Source: Lentzea waywayandensis
GTDB taxonomy: Bacteria > Actinomycetota > Actinomycetes > Mycobacteriales > Pseudonocardiaceae
DNA length: 64,000 bases
Direction of reading: 5' to 3'
NCBI RefSeq assembly: GCF_900115955.1
Contig: NZ_FOYL01000012.1
Location: forward strand, 62,001 to 126,000
Shown here: positions 44,986-54,755 of the stretch, in pieces
How the letters are laid out: every line of letters begins with the position of its first letter
Position numbering within the stretch: the stretch's first letter is position 1
The notes under the pieces: generated by a model
What the model was told of the DNA's origin: nothing
The model's input: only the letters and a program-made list of their open reading frames with translations
The model's database searches: none
Program-made: the position numbers and the translations under genes

Positions 44986-47900
44986 GTGCGCTTCAGGGGA
45001 CTGGTGGTGATGGCGGCCGCGGTGGTGCTCGCGGCTCCGGCGGTGGCCGCTGCGGAACCGGCGTCGGCGGTGCCGCCGCTGGTCTCCGATCCCAGCGCGT
45101 ACGTGGATCCGTTCATCGGCACCGGTTTGGCCAACGCCGCCGCCGGTGAGATCAACAACTTTCCCGGTCCCGCGGTGCCGTTCGGCATGATGCAGTTCTC
45201 GCCGGACACGCTGGGCTCGTACGCCGGCTACCAGTACCACAACGAAAAGATCCGAGGTTTCAGCCTCACGCACGCCAGCGTCGGGTGCAGTGCGTTCGGC
45301 GACGTGCCGATCCTGCCGATCACCGGTGACCTGGGGGAGAAGCCCTGGGACCGGGTCGAGCGCTACCGGCACGCCAGCGAGCAGGGCGAGCCCGGCTACT
45401 ACGCGGTGACGTTGGAGGACTCGAAGGTCCGCGCGGAGCTCACCGCCACCACCCGCACCGGCCTGGCCACGTTCACCCTTCCCGCCGACGGCCACGTGCT
45501 GGTCAAGGGCGGGGCGACCCTGTCGGGCAACTCGGCCGCCGAGATGACGATCGAGAACGACACGACGGTCACCGGTTCGGCCACCACCGGCGGCTTCTGC
45601 GGCAAGTCCAACAAGTACACCGTCTACTACGCCATCACCTTCGACCGGCCGTTCACCGCCAACGGCACCTGGGACGGCAACGCGATCAGCCCGGGCAGCG
45701 GCGGCGTCACAGCGCCGAAAGCGGGCGCGTACCTGAGTTTCCCCGCGGGCCAGGTCAAGGCCAAGGTGGCGCTGTCGTTCGTCGGTGTGGACGGTGCGAA
45801 GCGGAACATGGCCCAGGAGATCCCGCACTGGGACGCGGGCCAGGTCCGCGCGGACACGAGGGCGAGGTGGCGCACCGAGCTGGGCAAGATCCGGGTCGCC
45901 GGCACGGATCCCGGTGAGCTGAAGACCTTCTACACCGCTTTGTACCACTCGTTGATGCACCCCAACACGTTCAACGACGTGGACGGCCGCTACATCGGCT
46001 TCGACGACCGGATCCACACCCTGCCCGCCGGACGCACCCAGTACGCGAACTTCTCCGACTGGGACACCTATCGCAGCCTCGCCCCGCTGCACGCCATGCT
46101 GTGGCCGCGCGAGGCCAGTGACATGGCGCAGTCGCTCGTCAACGACGCGGTGCAGGGCGGCTGGTGGCCACGCTGGCCGCTGGCCAACGACTACACCGCG
46201 CAGATGACGGGCGACAGCTCCGTCCCGTTGATCGCCAACCTGTACGCCTACGGCGCGCGCGACTTCGACCTCAAGACCGCGCTGCAATACCTGGTCAAAG
46301 GCGCGACCAGTGTGGACACCACGCCCGGCGCCTACCAGGAACGGCCGGGAATCGGCGAGTACGTCAAGCGCGGTTACCTGCCCAACACCGACGCCGCCCG
46401 CGGCGACCACAACCGGGTCGGTGCGTCGATCACCCTGGAGTGGTCGGTCGACGACTTCGCCATCGCCCAGCTCGCGAAGGCAGCGGGTGATCGCAAGACG
46501 GCTGCGGAGTTCATCCAGCGCGGCCAGAACTGGCAGAACCTGTTCAACCCCGCCACCTCCCACGTCCAGCCGCGCGACGGCGACGGGAGGTTCCCGGACG
46601 GCCCGGCCTTCAGTCCCGGCGGCGGATTCGGCCAGGACGGGTTCGACGAGGGCAACTCGGTGCAGTACAGCTGGATGGTGCCGCACAACCCGGCGGGCCT
46701 GATCACCGCGATGGGCGGCAAGGACGCCGCGGCGGCACGGCTCGACACGTTCACCACCAAGCTCAACGCCGGCCCGCTGGAGCCGTACATGTGGGCGGGC
46801 AACGAACCGGCGTTCGGCATTCCCTGGCTGTACAACCACACCGGGCGGCCGTGGCGCACCCAGCAGGTGGTCCGGCAGATCATGACCACCCTGTTCAGCC
46901 CCACCCCGGACGGCGAACCCGGCAACGACGACCTCGGCGCCCAGTCCTCGTGGTACGTCTGGGCCGCACTGGGTCTCTACCCCGCGACGCCCGGCACGTC
47001 CGACCTGGCGCTGCACAGCCCGTTGTTCCCCCGCGTCGTCCTCGACCTGCCCGGCCGCGACCTGACCATCAACGCGCCCAAGGCCTCGGCCACCGCGATG
47101 TACGTGCGGGACCTGAACCTCGACGGCCGCGACCACGAGCGCACCGGTCTGCCCCGCGACATCGTCAGCACCGGCGGCCGGCTCGACTTCGAGCTCGGCA
47201 CCACACCGGACCGCCACTGGGCGACGGACGCCGACGAGGCACCACCGTCCTATCGCGACGGTGAGCACGATTTCCTGGCCAGCGCCACCAGCATGATCAC
47301 GGTGCGGCCCGGCGGCACCGCGGAGTTCACGGTGTCCGCGCGCAAACTGGCGGGCAAGGACCGGACTCTCACCGTGACGAGCACCCCGCCCGCCGGGATC
47401 ACCGTCGGCGGCCCGCAGCGGTTCCGCCTGGAGGACGGCCAGGCGAAGTTCCAGGTGAGCGCGACCGCGGCCGAGGGCTACTACGACATCCCGGTGACCA
47501 TCAAGGGCGACCACCGCACGGTCACCACGACCGTGACCGTGCTGGTAGCACCGGAAGGCAGCCTGGTCACCCGCTACAACAACGCCGGAATCTCGGACGA
47601 CGACGCCAAGTCGCTGGCGAACCTCGACGGAGCCGGCAACAGCTACTCCCGCCAGGCGCTGGCCGAGGCAGGCCTGACCGGGGGCAAGCGGGTCGAGGTC
47701 GCGGGCACCACGTTCACCTGGCCCGCCCCTCCGGCCGGTCGCCCCGACAACGTCGCCGCCGAAGGCCAGACCGTCACCGTGGCGGGACAGCCCCGGCGCC
47801 TGGTGTTCGTCGGCGCGGCGAGCAACGGCGACCACCGGGGGACCGCGACCGTCACCTTCACCGACGGCAGCACCGCCCAGACCGACCTGTCGTTCGGCGA

Positions 47901-48111
47901 CTGGGTGCTGCCCGGCGGCAGCGCGAACGACCCGGTCTTCGGCAACACCGTGGTGGCGCATCCCCGCTACCGCAACGTGAACCGGGGCGGCACCGGGCCC
48001 GCGTTCATCTTCGCCACCGCGCCGTTCGACGCGCCCGAGGGCAAGACGATCGCCGCCGTGACCCTGCCGTCCGACAAGCAGATCCACCTGTTCGCTCTCG
48101 GTACCGGCTGA
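44986..48111 (+). CDS. secreted GH92 alpha-mannosidase
   Basis: A 1041-residue exported calcium-dependent exo-alpha-mannosidase. Signal peptide VRFRGLVVMAAAVVLAAPAV, then the N-terminal beta-sandwich (AYVDPFIGTG, PFGMMQFSPDT) and the (alpha/alpha)6 core with YHSLMHPNTFNDVDGRY, FSDWDTYRSLAPLH, the general-acid region MWAGNEPAFGIPWLY and GNDDLGAQSSWYVWAALGLYP. A C-terminal extension from about 760 contains an NEW3-like Ig domain (SMITVRPGGTAEFTVSARKL) and a further beta domain, probably for substrate attachment. GTG 44986 follows GGAAAG. It acts on fungal, yeast or host N-glycan mannose. Confidence 0.93.
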   Translation: MRFRGLVVMAAAVVLAAPAVAAAEPASAVPPLVSDPSAYVDPFIGTGLANAAAGEINNFPGPAVPFGMMQFSPDTLGSYAGYQYHNEKIRGFSLTHASVGCSAFGDVPILPITGDLGEKPWDRVERYRHASEQGEPGYYAVTLEDSKVRAELTATTRTGLATFTLPADGHVLVKGGATLSGNSAAEMTIENDTTVTGSATTGGFCGKSNKYTVYYAITFDRPFTANGTWDGNAISPGSGGVTAPKAGAYLSFPAGQVKAKVALSFVGVDGAKRNMAQEIPHWDAGQVRADTRARWRTELGKIRVAGTDPGELKTFYTALYHSLMHPNTFNDVDGRYIGFDDRIHTLPAGRTQYANFSDWDTYRSLAPLHAMLWPREASDMAQSLVNDAVQGGWWPRWPLANDYTAQMTGDSSVPLIANLYAYGARDFDLKTALQYLVKGATSVDTTPGAYQERPGIGEYVKRGYLPNTDAARGDHNRVGASITLEWSVDDFAIAQLAKAAGDRKTAAEFIQRGQNWQNLFNPATSHVQPRDGDGRFPDGPAFSPGGGFGQDGFDEGNSVQYSWMVPHNPAGLITAMGGKDAAAARLDTFTTKLNAGPLEPYMWAGNEPAFGIPWLYNHTGRPWRTQQVVRQIMTTLFSPTPDGEPGNDDLGAQSSWYVWAALGLYPATPGTSDLALHSPLFPRVVLDLPGRDLTINAPKASATAMYVRDLNLDGRDHERTGLPRDIVSTGGRLDFELGTTPDRHWATDADEAPPSYRDGEHDFLASATSMITVRPGGTAEFTVSARKLAGKDRTLTVTSTPPAGITVGGPQRFRLEDGQAKFQVSATAAEGYYDIPVTIKGDHRTVTTTVTVLVAPEGSLVTRYNNAGISDDDAKSLANLDGAGNSYSRQALAEAGLTGGKRVEVAGTTFTWPAPPAGRPDNVAAEGQTVTVAGQPRRLVFVGAASNGDHRGTATVTFTDGSTAQTDLSFGDWVLPGGSANDPVFGNTVVAHPRYRNVNRGGTGPAFIFATAPFDAPEGKTIAAVTLPSDKQIHLFALGTG

Positions 48112-48114
48112 GGT

Positions 48115-48132
48115 TTGCCGGGCGCCCGGCAA
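48115..48132 (+). terminator. hairpin after the GH92 gene
   Basis: TTGCCGGGCGCCCGGCAA is a perfect 18-base palindrome three bases after the GH92 stop. It would form a stem of about 7 bp with a tight loop, without a U-run. Position and strength suggest a terminator. The 240 bases that follow, up to the methyltransferase, hold no convincing gene. Confidence 0.6.
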
Positions 48133-48372
48133 CGTCGGGAGCCTGCCCGACATCACCCCGCTCGGCCGTCAGGAGGAGTGGGAGGGCTATCCGCAGGAAG
48201 GTGGTGGCGTCGCCACGACGAGTACGGCACCCCCGAGGTCGCCGGTTGACTCAGTCGGTTTTCCCGTGGCGCTCCAGCAGAGCGCGCAGCGGGGACATCT
48301 CGACGGCGAGAGCGTTGCGTTCGTCCCGAAATAGGATGCGGCGACGGAAACCCGCTCTTACGCTCCGGCACG

Positions 48373-49140
48373 ATGAACTCCGAAGAAATCGCACGCCTCA
48401 TGGCGACGTACTCCGTCAGTCCGGGCATCCAGGTCACGCAGACCGGTTACCGCCTCGAGCTGGCGCGAACCTGGCAGATCCCCGCCGGCGCGAGAGTGCT
48501 GGAGATCGGCTGCGGCCAGGGCGACATGACCGCCGTGCTCGCGGACCTCGTCGGTCCGGACGGGAGGGTCGTCGGCACCGACATCGCCCCGCCCGGCTAC
48601 GGCGCACCGGTCACCGTCGGCGACTCCGCGCGGCACCTGCTCGACGGCCCGCTCGGCGACCGCATCGAGATGCGCTACGAGACCGACGCGCTGACCGACG
48701 ACGTCGGCACCGGCTACGACGTCGTCGTGCTGGCCCACTGCTCCTGGTACTTCGCGTCGGCCGACCTGCTCGAACGAACCCTGGCGAAGGCCCGTGAACT
48801 CGGTTCGCGACTCTGCTTCGCCGAGTGGGACCCGGAACCCCGGCGCGCCGACCAGGTGCCGCACCTGCTGGCCGTGCTCGCCCAGGACCGCATGGACGAG
48901 ACCGACGGCAACGTCCGCGCTCCGCTGACCCGCGCCACCCTGCTCGCCGCGCTCGGCACCGCCGGCTGGCAGGTCGAGCAGGTCGGCGACGTCGACACGA
49001 GCGCGTTGCAGGACGCGGACTGGGAGATCGCCATCGCGCTGAAGGAGGCGCCGGACGGGCTGGCCAAGGAGCTGCTCCGCCAGACCGCGCGGGAGAGCGG
49101 CAACGTGCCGTTGCCCGCCTACGCCCTCACCGCGCGCTAG
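48373..49140 (+). CDS. class I SAM-dependent methyltransferase
   Basis: A 255-residue protein with the SAM-binding motif I RVLEIGCGQGDMTAVLADLV (42-61), an acidic residue after strand 2 (GRVVGTDIAPP) and YDVVVLAHCSWYFASADLL as motif II. No methyl-acceptor signature is recognisable; a small molecule is more likely than nucleic acid. TACGCT (48359-48364) lies 8 bases before ATG 48373 and there is no ribosome-binding site, so it is another candidate leaderless gene. It is monocistronic and convergent with a small unknown gene. Confidence 0.85.
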   Translation: MNSEEIARLMATYSVSPGIQVTQTGYRLELARTWQIPAGARVLEIGCGQGDMTAVLADLVGPDGRVVGTDIAPPGYGAPVTVGDSARHLLDGPLGDRIEMRYETDALTDDVGTGYDVVVLAHCSWYFASADLLERTLAKARELGSRLCFAEWDPEPRRADQVPHLLAVLAQDRMDETDGNVRAPLTRATLLAALGTAGWQVEQVGDVDTSALQDADWEIAIALKEAPDGLAKELLRQTARESGNVPLPAYALTAR

Positions 49141-49366
49141 GCGATCCGACCGCGGCCCGCTGGTGAACAGCGGCTGGACCAGGACGCGCCGCTGCCGCCC
49201 GTGGAGTCGCGGGCCCGGCGTTTGCCACGTGTGCTGCTCCGGCTCACCGATGCCGAGCCCCCGGACCACGCCCGCGGCTCGATCAGCGAGGGAAGGAAAT
49301 GCACTCCCGGAAGACCGTTCCCCTGTTCACAGCGTGAAGTGTCGCAGGGAGCCGGGGACCACGGCT

Positions 49367-49669
49367 CTACTTGGAGTTCTTGCCGTGCTCCTGCTGGACG
49401 ATCTTCATCTGGTCCGGCCTGAGGCGCTCCGGGCCCCACCAGACGGTGACCAGGTCCGCGGTCCTCACCGTGTTCGCCTGACCGGTCAGCACCCAGTACC
49501 TGCCGTAGGCGGTCTTCACCTCGACACCGGGGGTGGCGGCGGGTGGCTTGGCCGAGATGAGCGGGGCGATCAGCACGGCGTCCTCGTCGCCGATGCTCAG
49601 GCCCGTCTTCAGGATCACGACCTTCTTGTGCGCGTACGTCCTGACGAACCCGGTTTGCGGTGCCGCCAT
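49367..49669 (-). CDS. hypothetical protein, 100 residues
   Basis: A soluble basic protein beginning MAAPQTGFVRTYAHKKVVIL and containing KTGLSIGDEDAVLIAPLISA, VEVKTAYGRYWVLTGQANTVRTADLVTVWWGPERL and a KIVQQEHGKNSK tail. The alternation of short strands suggests a small beta barrel. A good ribosome-binding site (GGAGGAGC) sits 7 bases before ATG 49669, supporting a real gene. I do not recognise the family. It is divergent from the sugar ABC operon across 293 bp, in which I see no other gene. Confidence 0.7.
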   Translation of the reverse strand: MAAPQTGFVRTYAHKKVVILKTGLSIGDEDAVLIAPLISAKPPAATPGVEVKTAYGRYWVLTGQANTVRTADLVTVWWGPERLRPDQMKIVQQEHGKNSK

Positions 49670-49962
49670 TGGGTTGCTCCTCCAGACATGAGGTCGACGT
49701 GACCGTGACAGGGGATGCACGGTGCGTGGCGGCGGTCGAACGTTTGTTGATCGGATGTGGACGGGGTTCGCCGGTCAAGGAAAAAGTTGGCCGATATGTG
49801 CCACCTCGACCATCTTGCCCGCGTGCGAACCGGCTCTTAGGTTTGCTGTGCTCCAGATGGAATTTCCTTCCGGCACAACGGCTGCCGGGGCCCGGAGGAC
49901 TCAATGGTGAGCTCGCCCGCGCGTTGCCGCGCGCCTTTTCGGCCGTGGACCGGAGTGACGGG

Positions 49963-51471
49963 ATGACGGCCGCAGCACTGCTGTCGGTGCAGGGACTGGT
50001 GAAGCGCTTTCCTGGCGTGATGGCCCTGCAGGGCGTGGACTTCGACGTCCGCGCGGGTGAGGTGCACTGCCTGCTCGGGCAGAACGGCGCGGGCAAGTCG
50101 ACGCTGATCAAGGTGCTGTCCGGCGCGCACCGGCCCGACGAGGGCGAGATCCGCTGGCGGGGCGAGGTCGTGTCGTTCGGCAACCCGACCGCCGCGATGC
50201 GCAGCGGTGTGGCCGCCATCTACCAGGAGCTGGACCTCGTGGCGGGCCTGTCGGTGGCCGACAACGTGTTCCTCGGCCACGAACTGTCCACTGTGGGCTT
50301 CACCCGGCGGGCGGACGCACGTCGCCGGACCCGCGCGCTGCTCGCCCGGCTGGGGCACCCGGAGATCGCGCCCGACCGCGACGTCGGCCGGTTGTCCGTG
50401 GCGCACCAGCAGGTCGTGAGCATGGCGCGGGCGTTGTCGCTGGACGGGCAGCTGCTGATCATGGACGAGCCGTCGGCCGTGCTGGACCCGGACGAGGTGC
50501 GGGTGCTGTTCGGGGTGATCCGTGAGCTCACCGCGCAGGGCGTGGCCGTCGTCTACATCTCGCACCGCCTGGCGGAGATCCGGGAGATCGGCGACCGGGT
50601 CACCGTGCTCAAGGACGGCCGCACCGTCGCCACGGGCCTGCCCGCACGCGAGGTGAAGACCTCGGAGCTGATCGGGTTGATGACCGGGCGCGTGCTGGAC
50701 AACGTGTTCCCGCAACGGAAACCGGTCGACCCGGCGGCGCCGGACGTGCTGAACGTGCGCGGGCTGGCCGACAAGAAGCGGTTCCGCGACGTCGATCTCA
50801 CGGTCCGCGCGGGTGAGGTGGTCGGGCTCGCGGGGCTGGTCGGGTCAGGCCGTTCGGAGATCCTAGAGACGATCTACGGCGCGCGCAAGGCCGCCGAAGG
50901 CACCGTCGAGGTCGACGGCAGACGGCTCCGGCGGGGGAGTGTCGGCGTGGCCGTGCGCGCGGGGATGGGGTTGTGCCCGGAGGAGCGCAAGAGCCAGGGG
51001 CTGCTGCTGGACCAGGCCGTGTACCGCAACATCACCGTCTCGTCGATGTCGTCGTTCGCGCGCTTCGGGTTCCTGGACGAACGCGCCGAACGCGTCCGGT
51101 CGGCGCAGCTCACCGAGACGCTGGACGTCCGGCCGGCCGGCGTCGACCGCGTGGTGCGGGGGCTGTCCGGAGGCAACCAGCAGAAGGTCGTGCTCGCGCG
51201 GTGGCTGCTGCGGGAGTGCCGGGTGCTGCTGCTGGACGAACCCACCCGCGGCGTGGACGTGGGTGCGCGCAGCGAGATCTACGAGCTCATCCGCGCACTG
51301 GCGGACTCCGGCGTGGCCGTCGTCGTCGTGTCCAGCGACGTCGAGGAGGTCCTGGGTCTGGCCGACCGGGTCCTGGTGGTGCGAGAGGGCCGGGTGGTCC
51401 ACGACGGTCCTGCCGACGAGATCGACGAGTCCCGGGTCCTCGACCTGGTCATGGAAGGACATTCCGCATGA
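49963..51471 (+). CDS. sugar ABC importer ATPase, RbsA/MglA type
   Basis: A 502-residue double ATPase. The first half has Walker A GQNGAGKST, signature LSVAHQQ and Walker B LLIMDEPSAVLD. The second half has the degenerate GLVGSGRSE loop, PEERKSQGLLL, signature LSGGNQQK and LLLDEPTRGVD. This duplicated layout with one weak site is diagnostic for the ribose/galactose/inositol CUT2 class. ATG 49963 follows GGAG by 7 bases. The stop overlaps the permease start. It energises uptake through the permease and lipoprotein encoded next. Confidence 0.95.
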   Translation: MTAAALLSVQGLVKRFPGVMALQGVDFDVRAGEVHCLLGQNGAGKSTLIKVLSGAHRPDEGEIRWRGEVVSFGNPTAAMRSGVAAIYQELDLVAGLSVADNVFLGHELSTVGFTRRADARRRTRALLARLGHPEIAPDRDVGRLSVAHQQVVSMARALSLDGQLLIMDEPSAVLDPDEVRVLFGVIRELTAQGVAVVYISHRLAEIREIGDRVTVLKDGRTVATGLPAREVKTSELIGLMTGRVLDNVFPQRKPVDPAAPDVLNVRGLADKKRFRDVDLTVRAGEVVGLAGLVGSGRSEILETIYGARKAAEGTVEVDGRRLRRGSVGVAVRAGMGLCPEERKSQGLLLDQAVYRNITVSSMSSFARFGFLDERAERVRSAQLTETLDVRPAGVDRVVRGLSGGNQQKVVLARWLLRECRVLLLDEPTRGVDVGARSEIYELIRALADSGVAVVVVSSDVEEVLGLADRVLVVREGRVVHDGPADEIDESRVLDLVMEGHSA

Positions 51472-52493
51472 GCGAGGACACCGCCGCCGTGGCCGCGCCC
51501 CAGAGCACTCCGGTCGCCAAGGAGTCCAGCGTCGCGGCGCTGCTCGCCTCTCCTGCCGGGCGCAACACCGGTCTCGTGGTCGCCCTGGTCCTGTTGTGCC
51601 TGGGCGGCGTGGTCACCGCGGGCGACCGGTTCGCCGACGTCGACAACGTGCTCACCATCCTGCGGCTCGCGGCGGTGATCGGCGTCGTGAGCGTCGGCAT
51701 GACGTTCGTGATCACCGGCGGCGGGATCGACCTGTCGGTGGGCGCGATCGTCGCGTTGTCGTCGGTGTGGGCGACAACCCTTGCCACCCAAGGGATCGCC
51801 AACGACACGCACTGGATCGTCATCGTGTTCACCGCACTGCTGGTGGGCGGGGCGTGCGGACTGGTCAACGGCATGCTCATCGCCTACGGCCGGGTCGTGG
51901 CGTTCATCGCGACGCTGGCGAGCCTGGCCGCCGCCCGCGGACTCGCCGAGATCATCTCCAACCGCAAGACGCAGATCGTGAACGTGCCGGGCTTCGCCGC
52001 GTTCTTCGACGCATCGGTGCTGGGGGTACCGGTGCTCGTGGTGATCTTCGCGGTGGTCGCGGTGGCCGGATGGGTGCTGCTCAACCGCACCACGTTCGGC
52101 CGCCGCACGTTCGCGGTCGGCGGCAACCCAGAGGCGGCCCGGCTGGCGGGCATCGACGTGCGGCGGCACACCGTCCTGCTCTACGCGCTGCTCGGCCTGT
52201 GCTGCGGGCTGGCCGCCGCCATGCTCATCGCCCGCACCACGACCGGCAGCGCGACCCACGGCGGTCTGTACGAGCTCGACGCGATCGCCGCGGTCGTGAT
52301 CGGCGGCACGCTGCTGTCCGGCGGCCGCGGCACGATCGCGGGCACCGTCTTCGGCGTCCTGATCTTCACCACGCTGTCGAACGTGTTCACCCTCAACAAC
52401 CTCTCCATCTCCGCCCAGGCCGTCGCGAAGGGCGCGATCATCGTGGTCGCCGTCCTCCTCCAGCAGCGGCTGGCCAGACGCAGCGGCGCTTGA
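51468..52493 (+). CDS. sugar ABC importer permease (CUT2 class)
   Basis: A 341-residue permease with about ten hydrophobic helices. RbsC-type signatures are TFVITGGGIDLSVGAIVALSS, GLVNGMLIAYGRVVAFIATLA and GGLYELDAIAAVVIGGTLLSGGRGTIAGTVFGVLIF. ATG 51468 overlaps the ATPase stop as ATGA. It is the only permease in the operon, so it probably forms a homodimer. Substrate is set by the adjoining lipoprotein and is unknown. Confidence 0.95.
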   Translation: MSEDTAAVAAPQSTPVAKESSVAALLASPAGRNTGLVVALVLLCLGGVVTAGDRFADVDNVLTILRLAAVIGVVSVGMTFVITGGGIDLSVGAIVALSSVWATTLATQGIANDTHWIVIVFTALLVGGACGLVNGMLIAYGRVVAFIATLASLAAARGLAEIISNRKTQIVNVPGFAAFFDASVLGVPVLVVIFAVVAVAGWVLLNRTTFGRRTFAVGGNPEAARLAGIDVRRHTVLLYALLGLCCGLAAAMLIARTTTGSATHGGLYELDAIAAVVIGGTLLSGGRGTIAGTVFGVLIFTTLSNVFTLNNLSISAQAVAKGAIIVVAVLLQQRLARRSGA

Positions 52494-52537
52494 CGCCGCA
52501 TCCACGACCGCTGCCACCCGAGGAGACAAAGAAACCC

Positions 52538-53566
52538 ATGCAATTCAAGAGAATCACTCTTCTCGTCGCCGCCTCAGCACTCGCGCTCACCGCCTGCACG
52601 GGCAACACGCCCGAGCCGCAGGGCGGTGGCAACCAGAGCGGCGGTGTGAAGGTCGCCAACGACGAGCCGGGCAAGAAGGTCGTCATCGGCTTCTCCGCGC
52701 CGGCCGCCGACCACGGCTGGATGGCCGCCATCACCAACGCCGCCAAGGCCGAGGCGACCAAGTACTCCGATGTGGAGCTGCGCGTCGTCGAGGGCACCAA
52801 CGACGTCAACCTCCAGATCAGCCAGGTCGAGACGTTCATCAACGACAAGGTCGACGCGATCGTCCTGCTGCCGTTCGACGGCGCGGCGCTCACCCCGGTG
52901 GCGCTCAAGGCCATGAAGGCCGGCATCACCGTGATCAACGTGGACCGCCAGTTCGACAGCCCGTTCGCCGCGCGGTCCACGGTGCTGGGCGACAACTACG
53001 GCATGGGCGTGTCCGCGGGCACCTACGTCTGCGAGCGGCTCAAGGACAAGCCGGGGTCCGTGGTCGCGGAGATCGCCGGCATCGACTCGCTGCCGTTGAC
53101 CCAGGACCGCAGCAAGGGCTTCGCCGAGGCGCTCGCGGGCTGCGGGCTGAAGGTGAACAACCGCGTGGCGGCCGAGTTCACCGTGGAGAGCGGTGAGCGG
53201 GCCGCCGCGAACCTGCTCCAGGCCGCACCCAAGATCGACGCCCTCTGGAACCACGACGACGACCAGGGCGTCGGCGTCACCGCCGCGATCAAGAACTCCG
53301 GCCGCAGCGAGTTCTTCATGGTCGGTGGCGCGGGATCGGCCAACGTGATGCGGGAGATCAAGGCGGACAACGGCCCGCACAAGGCGACCGTCATCTACCC
53401 GTCCACCCAGGGCGCCGACGGCATCCGGCTCGCGCGGCTCGCGGTGCAGGGCAAGAGCCTCGGCGACCTCGTCGAGGTGGAGGTCCCCCGAGAGGTCCAG
53501 CTGTACGCCCCGGTTGTCACGAAGGACAACGTCGACCGCTACCTGCCGACCGCCTTCGAGTCCTGA
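52538..53566 (+). CDS. sugar-binding lipoprotein of the CUT2 importer
   Basis: A 342-residue periplasmic-binding-protein-like lipoprotein. The leader MQFKRITLLVAASALALTAC ends in lipobox LTAC, with Cys20 as the lipidated residue. The mature part has VVIGFSAPAADHGWMAAITNAAK, VDAIVLLPFDGAALTPVALKAMKAGITVINVDR and a DALWNHDDDQGVGV hinge region, as in ribose/inositol binders. AGGAG precedes ATG 52538. It captures the sugar at the outer membrane face and delivers it to the permease. Confidence 0.94.
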   Translation: MQFKRITLLVAASALALTACTGNTPEPQGGGNQSGGVKVANDEPGKKVVIGFSAPAADHGWMAAITNAAKAEATKYSDVELRVVEGTNDVNLQISQVETFINDKVDAIVLLPFDGAALTPVALKAMKAGITVINVDRQFDSPFAARSTVLGDNYGMGVSAGTYVCERLKDKPGSVVAEIAGIDSLPLTQDRSKGFAEALAGCGLKVNNRVAAEFTVESGERAAANLLQAAPKIDALWNHDDDQGVGVTAAIKNSGRSEFFMVGGAGSANVMREIKADNGPHKATVIYPSTQGADGIRLARLAVQGKSLGDLVEVEVPREVQLYAPVVTKDNVDRYLPTAFES

Positions 53567-53585
53567 GAACACGAGAGGACCGCAC

Positions 53586-54746
53586 GTGACTGAACTTGGC
53601 ATCGCGATGATCGGCCACGCCTTCATGGGAGCGGCCCACTCCCAGGCGTGGCGGGTCGCGCCGCACTTCTTCGACCTGCCGGTGCGGCCGGTGATGTCCG
53701 TGCTGTGCGGCCGGGACGCCGACCGCGCCCAGGCGGCCGCCGAACGCCTGGGCTGGGCGGAGGCCGTGACCGACTGGAAGTCCGTGCTGGAGCGCGACGA
53801 CGTGCACGTGGTGGACATCTGCACGCCGGGTGACACGCACGCCGAGATCGCGGTCGCCGCCCTGGAGGCGGGCAAGCACGTGCTGTGCGAGAAGCCGATG
53901 GCCAACACCGTCGCCGAAGCGGTCGCCATGGCGGAGGCCGCCGAACGCGCCGCCCAGCGCGGTGTGCGCGCGATGGTCGGGTTCAGCTACCGGCGAGTGC
54001 CCGCCCTGGGGCTGGCCCGCGACCTGGTCGCCCAGGGCAGGCTCGGACGGATCCACCACGTCCGCGCCCAGTACCTCCAGGACTGGATCGTCGATCCCGC
54101 CGCGCCGCTGTCCTGGCGGCTGGACAAGGAGAAGGCCGGTTCGGGCGCGCTGGGCGACATCGGCGCGCACATCGTCGACGCCACCCAGTTCATCCTCGGC
54201 GAGAAGATCAGCGAGGTGATGGGGACGCTGGTGACGTTCGTGCCGGAGCGTCCGCTCGCCTCCACCCACTCCGGTCTGTCCGGTACCGCCGCGACCGGAC
54301 AGACCGGGCCTGTCACCGTCGACGACGCCGCGCTGTTCCTGGCGCGCTTCGCCGGCGGCGCACTCGGCTCGTTCGAGGCCACGAGGTTCGCCAACGGCCG
54401 CAAGAACGCGCTGCGCATCGAGATCAACGGTTCGGCGGGCAGTCTGGCCTTCGACTTCGAGGACATGAACGTGTTGCAGTTCTTCGACGGCACCGAGGAC
54501 GCCGCCGTCGCGGGGTTCCGCCGGATCATGGTCACCGAGCCGGAACATCCGTACGTGGCCGCCTGGTGGCCGGCCGGGCACGGCCTGGGCTACGAGCACG
54601 CGTTCACCCACCAGGCCGTCGACTTCGTGCGGGCCGTGGCCGAGGGCACGGACCCCGCGCCGTCGTTCGCGGACGGTCTCCAGGTGCAGCGCGTCCTGGC
54701 CGGGGTCGAGGCCAGTTCGGCGTCCGGTTCGTGGCAGCAGGTCTGA
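53586..54746 (+). CDS. Gfo/Idh/MocA family dehydrogenase
   Basis: A 386-residue NAD(P)-dependent dehydrogenase. The N-terminal Rossmann start is GIAMIGHAFMGAAHS; it has CTPGDTHAEIAVAALEAGKHVLCEKPMANT with the EKP cofactor loop, and a C-terminal substrate domain with GSGALGDIGAHIVDATQFILG, where the Asp-x3-His pair acts in catalysis. It oxidises a ring hydroxyl of a sugar, inositol or glycoside. GTG 53586 follows GAGAGGACC. It is followed 9 bases later by the TIM-barrel gene, a pairing seen in inositol and keto-glycoside pathways. Confidence 0.93.
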   Translation: MTELGIAMIGHAFMGAAHSQAWRVAPHFFDLPVRPVMSVLCGRDADRAQAAAERLGWAEAVTDWKSVLERDDVHVVDICTPGDTHAEIAVAALEAGKHVLCEKPMANTVAEAVAMAEAAERAAQRGVRAMVGFSYRRVPALGLARDLVAQGRLGRIHHVRAQYLQDWIVDPAAPLSWRLDKEKAGSGALGDIGAHIVDATQFILGEKISEVMGTLVTFVPERPLASTHSGLSGTAATGQTGPVTVDDAALFLARFAGGALGSFEATRFANGRKNALRIEINGSAGSLAFDFEDMNVLQFFDGTEDAAVAGFRRIMVTEPEHPYVAAWWPAGHGLGYEHAFTHQAVDFVRAVAEGTDPAPSFADGLQVQRVLAGVEASSASGSWQQV

Positions 54747-54755
54747 GGAGGAGAC

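Noticed and set aside
44704..48156. An 1150-codon open frame antisense to the GH92 gene
   Set aside because: Same kind of mirror frame; no domain is recognisable, while the GH92 reading is unambiguous.
48251..48350. Short minus-strand coding-like fragment (RDERNALAVEMSPLRALLE...) before the methyltransferase gene
   Set aside because: Good third-position bias over about 30 codons but no start or recognisable family; too short to call, possibly a gene remnant.
48153..48437. A 94-codon minus-strand frame across the methyltransferase start
   Set aside because: Overlaps the well-supported methyltransferase N-terminus; no ribosome-binding site or domain.
49141..49366. Possible gene between the methyltransferase and the small unknown gene
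   Set aside because: Open frames exist on both strands but none has a start signal, family resemblance or consistent codon bias.
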